Part shown: piece by piece, positions 6,323 to 10,959 of the stretch | How positions within the stretch are numbered: position 1 is the first letter of the stretch | Layout of the letters: the number at the start of each line of letters is the position of its first letter | Origin: Bacteroidota bacterium | Lineage (GTDB): Bacteria; Bacteroidota; Ignavibacteria; UBA10030 | Direction of reading: 5' to 3' | NCBI GenBank assembly: GCA_025455125.1 | Contig: JALONE010000011.1 | Span: 1 to 10,959, forward strand | Length of the DNA: 10,959 nucleotides | Translations under genes and position numbers: made by a program | The notes under the pieces: generated by a model | What the model was told of the DNA's origin: nothing | The model's input: only the letters and a program-made list of their open reading frames with translations | Database searches by the model: none

Positions 6323-7414
6323 TCAGGCCTTGGCCGGTTGATGAACGATCGTTTCGACCTTTGCCAGTATCTCTTCCGGCGTCGGGATCATTCCTCCCAT
6401 GCGACCGGTGAAGTGCACGGGCCGATTTCCTTCCACAGCCAAACGAACATCCTCCACCATCTGTCCGGCATTCATCTCAACCGTGAGGAATGCCTCGACA
6501 CGATCGACATACGATCTCACGACCGTGTAGGGGAAGGGGAACAGCGTGATCGGACGAATGAGTCCCACCTTGATCCCCTTCGCACGGGCAAGCTCCATCG
6601 TCTTCTGGCAGATGCGGGAGGTCAGGCCAAAGGCGACAAGGGCGACATCCGCATCGTCCATGCCGATCGATTCGCACCGGACTTCCGCTTCTTCGATGGT
6701 TCGATACTTCGCTTGCAACGCAAGATTGATCTGCTCCATGCGTTCCGGCTGAATGAAAAGCGACGTGACGACATTGCGATCGCGTGTTGATGACTTGCCG
6801 CTCGTTGCCCAGGCGAAGTCCGGCGGAGCCAGCGAGCCGGCCGGAGGAAGCACGACCTTTTCCATCATCTGGCCGAGCGCGCCGTCGGCGAGGATCATCG
6901 CCGGATTGCGGTACTTCTCGCTCAGGCGAAAGCCCTCGAACACGTGGTCGACCATTTCCTGAACGGAGGCAGGCGCAAGAACGATGAGCCGGTAGTCGCC
7001 GTGACCGCCCCCTTTGACGGCCTGGAAGTAGTCCCCTTGCGACGGCTGGATGGTGCCGAGACCGGGACCGCCGCGCTGGACGTTCACGATGAGCGCCGGC
7101 AGTTGCGCCGAGGCCATATAGGAGATCCCTTCCATCATCAGGCTGATGCCGGGACTTGAGGAAGTGATCATGACGCGCGCGCCGGCGCCAGACGCGCCGT
7201 AGATCATGTTGATGGCTGCGACTTCGCTCTCCGCCTGAAGGATGACGACCTCCGGATGTTCAGGGCCATGCGCGGTGAGATATTCAAGCACTTCAGACTG
7301 AGGCGTGATGGGATAGCCGAAGTACGCCTTCATGCCGGCGCGAAGCGCGGCCTCGGCGAGGGCTTCGTTTCCCTTCATCAGTCTGACATCAGGATTACCG
7401 TTGGTATTTCCCAT
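6323..7414 (-). CDS. korA: 2-oxoacid:ferredoxin oxidoreductase, alpha subunit (KorA/VorB type)
   Basis: The 363-residue length fits the alpha subunit of four-subunit Kor/Vor enzymes. The N-terminal pyrimidine-binding domain has MKGNEA (13-18) and YPITPQSE (34-41). It also has an AESE motif (61-64) where the TPP-activating glutamate is expected, and the SSSPGISLM loop (85-93). A C-terminal transketolase-like domain follows after about residue 240. This form is labelled either 2-oxoglutarate or 3-methyl-2-oxobutanoate:ferredoxin oxidoreductase in different genomes, and I cannot decide between them here. It lies 39 nt after the ferredoxin gene. No good ribosome binding site precedes ATG 7414; the internal ATG at residue 13, directly before KGNEA, is a possible alternative start. 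Confidence 0.9.
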   Translation of the reverse strand: MGNTNGNPDVRLMKGNEALAEAALRAGMKAYFGYPITPQSEVLEYLTAHGPEHPEVVILQAESEVAAINMIYGASGAGARVMITSSSPGISLMMEGISYMASAQLPALIVNVQRGGPGLGTIQPSQGDYFQAVKGGGHGDYRLIVLAPASVQEMVDHVFEGFRLSEKYRNPAMILADGALGQMMEKVVLPPAGSLAPPDFAWATSGKSSTRDRNVVTSLFIQPERMEQINLALQAKYRTIEEAEVRCESIGMDDADVALVAFGLTSRICQKTMELARAKGIKVGLIRPITLFPFPYTVVRSYVDRVEAFLTVEMNAGQMVEDVRLAVEGNRPVHFTGRMGGMIPTPEEILAKVETIVHQPAKA

Positions 7415-7453
7415 GGGGTGATGATCGGTTTCGAAAATCGGTGAATGAAGTAT

Positions 7454-7684
7454 TCAGGCGGCCTTCGGCTTTTTCGCCTGACGATAGACGGTGATAGCGC
7501 TGTCCGGACAGACAATCGCGCAGTTCACACAACCGGTGCAGGTATCGTTCTTCAGTTGGACGTAATGATACCCCTTGATATTCAGGTTGGGTGAGAGTTC
7601 GAGGCAATCTTGCGGACAGGCTGCGATGCAGAGTTCACAGGCTTTGCAGATATCCTGTGCAACAACGATGGTTCCTCGGATCAT
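7454..7684 (-). CDS. korD: Two-cluster 4Fe-4S ferredoxin subunit of the 2-oxoacid oxidoreductase (delta)
   Basis: This 76-residue protein has two classic 4Fe-4S sets: C13-x2-C16-x2-C19-x3-C23-P and C49-x2-C52-x2-C55-x3-C59-P. An additional cysteine, C27, lies just after the first set. Proteins of this size placed first in Kor/Vor operons are the delta (ferredoxin-like) subunit that takes electrons from the TPP site and passes them to free ferredoxin. GGAG lies only about 4 nt from the ATG. It is the first gene of the seven-gene cluster, so the operon promoter should be in 7685-7978. I see no convincing -35/-10 pair there. Confidence 0.9.
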   Translation of the reverse strand: MIRGTIVVAQDICKACELCIAACPQDCLELSPNLNIKGYHYVQLKNDTCTGCVNCAIVCPDSAITVYRQAKKPKAA

Positions 7685-7796
7685 GATCTCCTCAGCAAAT
7701 CAGTCGCACATGATGGAATGCTGTCGCCGGCTCAAGATACGTGCCACGCAAGTGAGAGTTTGCGGGCAAAATCACGCGATTGAAACGCCCGTTTTT

Positions 7797-7819
7797 GCGA
7801 AATATTGGCAGTTTTGGGA
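7797..7819 (+). promoter_or_regulatory. Box B: 23-nt element shared with 2020-2042
   Basis: On the plus strand this is GCGAAATATTG, four bases, then TTTTGGGA, the same arrangement as box A upstream of the cytochrome gene. It lies 112 nt upstream of the ferredoxin start of the kor operon but in the opposite orientation to that gene. No plus-strand gene follows. The position suits a regulator site that works in either orientation; the orientation mismatch argues against a simple core promoter. Confidence 0.4.
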
Positions 7820-7875
7820 AAATGGAGGGATTGATTCTTGAAAGCGGTAAGCAGGGCGCCTGACCAAGACGCAGA

Positions 7876-7908
7876 GCGGGAATCGCGCTCCTTCTGCACG
7901 ATCCCCGC
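7876..7908. repeat. Imperfect 10-bp inverted repeat downstream of maeB
   Basis: The arms gcgggaatcg (7876-7885) and cgatccccgc (7899-7908) pair with a single mismatch around a 13-nt loop. The structure lies 70 nt past the maeB stop codon, beyond the first hairpin. There is no T run on either side. It may be a second 3' structure of the maeB transcript or an incidental stem. Confidence 0.35.
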
Positions 7909-7932
7909 CGTTGTCTCTCCTACAGCAACATA

Positions 7933-7957
7933 CTCTGCGGATGAGACATCCGCAGAG
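7933..7957 (-). terminator. Hairpin terminator after maeB
   Basis: A perfect 10-bp stem (ctctgcggat at 7933-7942, atccgcagag at 7948-7957) with a 5-nt loop begins 21 nt after the maeB stop codon. On the minus strand it is followed by TATGTTGCTG, only weakly T-rich. The location and stem strength support a terminator or 3'-end stabilising hairpin; the missing T tract lowers confidence in intrinsic termination. Confidence 0.6.
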
Positions 7958-7978
7958 CACGCAACAAGCGACCGTTGG

Positions 7979-10291
7979 TTACGCCTTCACGGCCGATTTG
8001 CTTCCGACCAGGACTTCCTCCGGACGGGCCGGCATTCCTTCGGAGATGCGTTGGGCTTCAACCACTGCCATCGCCGTCGCGTTGACGATCTCGTTGACAT
8101 CCACGCCGGGACCGAGCAGATACACCGGCCGACGAATGCCGAGGAGGATGGGTCCGATCGCCGTCGCGCCGCCGAGCTTCGCCAACAACTTGTATGCGAT
8201 GTTCGCCGAGGTGAGGTCCGGGCAGATCAGCACGTTCGCATCCCCTTTGATGTCCGTGAATGGATAGAATTCCGCCACGATATCGGGGCTCGTTGCCGTG
8301 TCTGCCATCATCTCGCCGTCGACCGTCAGGCTCGGCGCCTTGGCCTTGATGATCGCCACCGCACGCTTTACTTTCTCCGACAACGGATGCGGCGTGCTTC
8401 CGAAGTTGCTGAAGGAGAGCATCGCGACCTTCGGTTCGATGTTGAGATACCGAACCTTCTCAGCCGTCAGCAGCGCGATGTCAGCCAGATCCTCCGCGGA
8501 CGGATCGATATTGACCGTAGCATCGGCGATGAACACCGTGCGGTTCTTGAAGATGAGCATGTACATGCCGCACACGCGCTTCACGCCTTCCCGCGTGCCG
8601 ATGATCTGCAGTGCGGGACGGATCGTTTCGGGATAATGCTGCGTCATCCCGGAGATGAGGCCGTCTGCGTCGTCCATCTCGACCATCATCATGCCGAAGA
8701 CATTGCGGTTCTTCATGTGCTGCTTCGCCGATTGCGGCGTGGCGCCCTTCCGCTTCCGCATATTGTAGAGCGTCGTGGTGTATTCGTCGTAGCGGAGCGA
8801 CTCGGTCGGATCGACGATCTGCATTCCTTCCGGGTCGATGCCGAGCGTCTTGATCCGCTCATTGATCACCTGCTTGCTGCCGATGAGGATCGGTTCGGCG
8901 ATCTTCTCGTCCACCAGGATCTCCGCCGCATGGAGGATCTTGTCTTCTTCCCCTTCCGGGAACACGATCCGCTTCGGCTGGCTCTTCGCCTTGTGAACGA
9001 ACACCCGCATCACCTCACGCGACTTGCCGAGTCGCGCTTCCAGCTGATCGCGGTACACCTCGAAGTCCTTGATCGGCTGTTTTGCGACGCCGGTTTCCAT
9101 CGCCGCCTTCGCCACCGCAGTCGCTTCCCAGAAGAGGACGCGCGGGTCGAATGGCTTCGGAATGATGTATTCCTTCCCAAAGCCCATGCTCTTCACGTTG
9201 TACGCTTTGAGCACGGAATCGGGGACATCCTCTTTCGCCAGCGTTGCAAGCGCATGCGATGCGGCGATCTTCATTTCATCGTTGATGCTGGTCGCACGCA
9301 CATCCAGGGCGCCGCGGAAGATGAACGGGAATCCGAGCACGTTGTTGACCTGATTCGGGAAATCGGACCGACCGGTCGCCATGATGATGTCGTTCCGCGT
9401 CGAGGTCGCCAGTTCGTAGGTGATCTCGGGATCGGGATTCGCCATTGCAAACACGACCGGCTTGGCGGCCATCGACTTGATCATTTCGGGCGTGACGATA
9501 TCCTTGACGGAAACGCCGCAGAACACGTCGGCCCCCTTCATTGCGTCGGCGAGCGTGCGGGCCTTCGTATCGACCGCGAAGTACTCCTTGTACGCGTTCA
9601 TCCCCTCGGTGCGTCCCTTGTAGACGACCCCCTTGGTATCCACGAGGAGCATGTTCTCCCGTTTCACGCCGAGTTTCTCGTACAACTTCGCGCATGCGAT
9701 GCCAGCCGCGCCAGCGCCGCTGAACACCACGCGTACCTCGCCGATCTTCTTGCCGGTCAGTTCGCACGCATTGACGAGCGCTGCACCGCTGATGATGGCC
9801 GTACCATGCTGGTCGTCGTGGAACACCGGGATGCTCATCGTCGCCTTCAGCTTCTCTTCAATATAGAAGCACTCCGGCGCTTTGATATCTTCCAGGTTGA
9901 TGCCGCCGAAGGTCGGCTCGAGCATCTGGACCGCGCGGACGATCTCGTCCTGATTATGCGAATTCAGTTCAATGTCGAAGACGTCGATGTCGGCGAACCG
10001 CTTGAAGAGCACGCCTTTTCCTTCCATTACCGGCTTGCCGGCCAGCGCACCGATGTCGCCCAGGCCGAGGACCGCCGTCCCGTTCGAGACAACCGCGACC
10101 AGATTTCCTTTGGCAGTGTAGCGGTACGCATCTTCGGGATTCGCTTCGATCTCGCGACACGGTTCCGCGACACCCGGTGTGTAGGCGAGCGAGAGATCGC
10201 GCTGAGTCTGACAAGGCTTGGAAGAAATAACCTCGATCTTTCCGCGACGTCCAATCGAATGGTAATCGAGTGCTTCTTGCTTGCGAATCAT
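7979..10291 (-). CDS. maeB: NADP-dependent malic enzyme with C-terminal phosphotransacetylase-like domain
   Basis: This 770-residue protein has the length and two-part layout of MaeB. Residues 1 to about 430 are the malic enzyme, which oxidatively decarboxylates malate to pyruvate and CO2 with NADP. It shows catalytic Y37 in SLAYTPGVAEPC and K92 in MEGKG, metal ligands E134, D135 and D160, and the dinucleotide motif GAGAAG (192-197). The rest is a phosphate acetyl/butyryltransferase-like domain, known in MaeB as an inactive allosteric module sensing acetyl-CoA. The start at 10291 is set by GGAGG 5 nt upstream and by the usual N-terminus; the same frame stays open to 10675, but that extension lies mostly over the upstream gene and carries no family similarity. 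The gene has its own promoter and a downstream hairpin, so it is probably monocistronic. It supplies pyruvate and NADPH and links malate to the acyl-CoA chemistry of the neighbouring operon. Confidence 0.95.
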   Translation of the reverse strand: MIRKQEALDYHSIGRRGKIEVISSKPCQTQRDLSLAYTPGVAEPCREIEANPEDAYRYTAKGNLVAVVSNGTAVLGLGDIGALAGKPVMEGKGVLFKRFADIDVFDIELNSHNQDEIVRAVQMLEPTFGGINLEDIKAPECFYIEEKLKATMSIPVFHDDQHGTAIISGAALVNACELTGKKIGEVRVVFSGAGAAGIACAKLYEKLGVKRENMLLVDTKGVVYKGRTEGMNAYKEYFAVDTKARTLADAMKGADVFCGVSVKDIVTPEMIKSMAAKPVVFAMANPDPEITYELATSTRNDIIMATGRSDFPNQVNNVLGFPFIFRGALDVRATSINDEMKIAASHALATLAKEDVPDSVLKAYNVKSMGFGKEYIIPKPFDPRVLFWEATAVAKAAMETGVAKQPIKDFEVYRDQLEARLGKSREVMRVFVHKAKSQPKRIVFPEGEEDKILHAAEILVDEKIAEPILIGSKQVINERIKTLGIDPEGMQIVDPTESLRYDEYTTTLYNMRKRKGATPQSAKQHMKNRNVFGMMMVEMDDADGLISGMTQHYPETIRPALQIIGTREGVKRVCGMYMLIFKNRTVFIADATVNIDPSAEDLADIALLTAEKVRYLNIEPKVAMLSFSNFGSTPHPLSEKVKRAVAIIKAKAPSLTVDGEMMADTATSPDIVAEFYPFTDIKGDANVLICPDLTSANIAYKLLAKLGGATAIGPILLGIRRPVYLLGPGVDVNEIVNATAMAVVEAQRISEGMPARPEEVLVGSKSAVKA

Positions 10292-10296
10292 GGAAT

Positions 10297-10301
10297 CCTC
10301 C
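10297..10301 (-). promoter_or_regulatory. Ribosome binding site fixing the maeB start
   Basis: GGAGG on the minus strand lies 5 nt before ATG 10289-10291. It selects this start over the long in-frame extension upstream. Confidence 0.8.
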
Positions 10302-10353
10302 GTTGTGGGGAGTTCTTCGGTGAGAACGGATGTGGGGAAACGGTTTGCGTTTG

Positions 10354-10382
10354 AGTATACAGAGTTTTGGACCGTAAAGCAA
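10354..10382 (-). promoter_or_regulatory. Sigma70-type promoter of maeB
   Basis: On the minus strand TTGCTT (10377-10382) is followed after exactly 17 nt by TATACT (10354-10359). Each hexamer is close to the TTGACA/TATAAT consensus. Transcription would start near 10347 and give a leader of about 56 nt before the maeB start codon. It lies in the gap between maeB and the zinc-finger gene, as expected for an independent maeB transcript. It is the best promoter-like sequence I found in the window. Confidence 0.65.
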
Positions 10383-10393
10383 CGCGCGGCGTT

Positions 10394-10477
10394 GCGGGTC
10401 CGGCAGCGGAGACGAACCGAAGCGGGAAGAACCGAAACCGGCCGGGCGTACCCTAGGAATGGGCAGCCCGGACCCGC
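10394..10477. repeat. Perfect 10-bp inverted repeat spanning the end of the zinc-finger gene
   Basis: gcgggtccgg (10394-10403) and ccggacccgc (10468-10477) are exact reverse complements separated by 64 nt. One arm lies in the last codons of the zinc-finger gene and the other just upstream of the maeB promoter. No T tract follows on the minus strand. It could form a long-loop 3' structure on the upstream transcript or be coincidence in GC-rich sequence. Confidence 0.35.
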
Positions 10478-10833
10478 TCGGCCTTGGCAGTACAGGAAGA
10501 ACAGAGTTCCGCTGTGGGATCTTTCTTGAGGTGGGCGGGGGCAATGCGTCCGCCGCAGGCGATGCAGATGCCCGGCGTTCGTTCCTCCGGGTGCTGAAGA
10601 GACTGTTCCAGCAACCAGGATTCCGTCCCTTCGCGAACCATGTGGCCGCAGACGGCTGTGGGATCGGATTCGCACGGTTTGACGGGTTGGTCACAGACGG
10701 AGCACACGAACTCCTTCCCGTCCGCCATCGAACGGACGAACGGTGTCTGCTCGATCGCCGTCAGGTTCGCATTCAGCGCCCGAAGGAGATCCTTCTTGGG
10801 AGTTCGTTTCTGCGTCTGTTTTTTCCGCACCAT
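10453..10833 (-). CDS. Small double zinc-finger protein with DksA/TraR-type C-terminal finger
   Basis: The protein is 126 residues from the ATG at 10831-10833, with AAGG 5 nt upstream; a TTG at 10851 is a weaker alternative. The C-terminal C90-x2-C93-x17-C111-x2-C114 finger, with GGRI and DPTAELC inside, has the same cysteine spacing as the zinc finger of E. coli DksA. An upstream set, C44-x2-C47-x6-C54-x7-C62-x-H64, includes a second DPTAVC and looks like a degenerate copy. The N-terminus is strongly basic (Lys/Arg in 3-18). It lacks the long N-terminal coiled coil with the acidic tip that lets DksA enter the RNA polymerase secondary channel, so a DksA-like role in transcription is not established. 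It is separated from maeB by 161 nt that hold the maeB promoter. Confidence 0.75.
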   Translation of the reverse strand: MVRKKQTQKRTPKKDLLRALNANLTAIEQTPFVRSMADGKEFVCSVCDQPVKPCESDPTAVCGHMVREGTESWLLEQSLQHPEERTPGICIACGGRIAPAHLKKDPTAELCSSCTAKAERVRAAHS

Positions 10834-10866
10834 TCCGCCCTTTCGCCTCAACCAACGTCACACGGC

Positions 10867-10959
10867 TTAGACCAACACCTGAAACCGATTCAATGCTTTC
10901 ATGTAGTTCGCACGCTCATACGCCGACGGATTGGCGAGGGACTTGTGGCTCATGCTTCC
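10867..10959 (-). CDS. C-terminal end of an unrecognised protein (5' part outside window)
   Basis: Thirty codons followed by TAA run in from the right edge on the minus strand. The visible sequence is basic and helical (…SLANPSAYERANYMKALNRFQ…) and ends in VLV. The stop codon lies 33 nt before the start of the zinc-finger gene on the same strand, so the two could be co-transcribed. I do not recognise the family from this fragment; the call rests on the open frame reaching the edge and on the sensible spacing. Confidence 0.5.
   Translation of the reverse strand, partial: GSMSHKSLANPSAYERANYMKALNRFQVLV

Noticed and set aside
4842..6341. Plus-strand open frame (499 codons) opposite the gamma and beta oxidoreductase genes
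   Set aside because: It is antisense to two well-supported genes, has the same Arg/His/Asp-rich composition, and has no ribosome binding site or domain.
7759..7791. Small dyads TTTGC-N2-GCAAA (7759-7770) and AATC-N4-GATT (7770-7781), and CGGGC/GCCCG pairing (7763-7767 with 7787-7791)
   Set aside because: Arms of four or five bases are common by chance and none recurs elsewhere in the window, so they are noted but not called as operators.
7685..7796. Core promoter for the kor operon
   Set aside because: I looked for TTGACA/TATAAT-like pairs and for the Bacteroidota TTTG/TAnnTTTG pair on the minus strand. The nearest fits (such as TATCTTG near 7735-7741) had wrong spacing, so no promoter is called.
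7838..10354. Very long plus-strand open frame (838 codons) opposite maeB
   Set aside because: It lies exactly antisense to a convincing malic enzyme gene. Its translation is rich in Arg, His and Asp with no recognisable domain, as expected for the shadow frame of a GC-rich gene.
10292..10675. N-terminal extension of maeB in the same frame
   Set aside because: Family length, the standard N-terminus, the GGAGG site and the promoter at 10354-10382 all place the start at 10291. The extension runs through the promoter and over the zinc-finger gene.
1..10959. Mobile elements, CRISPR arrays, tRNA or rRNA genes
   Set aside because: I saw no transposase-like frame, no regularly spaced direct repeats at nucleotide level, and no cloverleaf or rRNA-like stretch. 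The repeat in the cytochrome is at protein level only.

Overview
The window reads as one face of a bacterial chromosome. Every gene I can support lies on the minus strand, so transcription runs from high to low coordinates. The content is central 2-oxoacid and amino-acid metabolism driven by ferredoxin, next to a large membrane-anchored multihaem cytochrome. This points to an anaerobic or facultatively anaerobic bacterium with moderately high GC. The alanine dehydrogenase carries the variant C-terminal signature (HYCVPNI...RTAS...LSN) that I associate with the Bacteroidota/Chlorobi/Ignavibacteria side of that family. That is an inference about lineage, not a demonstration, and nothing in the window is a taxonomic marker.

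Layout in transcription order, right to left. (i) 10867-10959: last 30 codons of an unrecognised gene. (ii) 10453-10833: a small double zinc-finger protein with a C-terminal DksA/TraR-type finger. (iii) 7979-10291: NADP-type malic enzyme MaeB with its fused phosphotransacetylase-like domain. It has a clear sigma70-type promoter (10354-10382) and a strong ribosome binding site, and ends at a hairpin at 7933-7957. (iv) 2138-7684: a tight seven-gene cluster (ferredoxin, alpha, beta and gamma subunits of a 2-oxoacid:ferredoxin oxidoreductase, a small Cys/His-rich helical protein, alanine dehydrogenase, acetyl-CoA hydrolase/transferase-family CoA-transferase). It is closed by a perfect 10-bp hairpin plus T-rich tail at 2061-2099. 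(v) 1-1878: a secreted 13-haem c-type cytochrome fused to a b-type membrane domain, running off the left edge.

How the genes could work together (inference): alanine dehydrogenase interconverts alanine and pyruvate and, with transaminases, can drain amino groups. The oxidoreductase converts a 2-oxoacid to acyl-CoA while reducing the ferredoxin encoded first in the operon. The CoA-transferase moves CoA between acyl-CoA and a free acid. Malic enzyme supplies pyruvate and NADPH from malate. The cytochrome would carry electrons from the quinone pool to periplasmic haems, in the manner of CbcL-like fused cytochromes.

The two less expected observations are a hidden tetrahaem super-repeat (period 128-130 residues) in the cytochrome, and a nearly identical 23-nt box in two intergenic regions: upstream of the cytochrome gene, and between the oxidoreductase operon and maeB. 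I found no mobile element, CRISPR array, tRNA or rRNA. No stretch longer than 300 bases lacks a gene; the largest gaps are 7685-7978 (294 nt) and 1879-2137 (259 nt), described under their elements.
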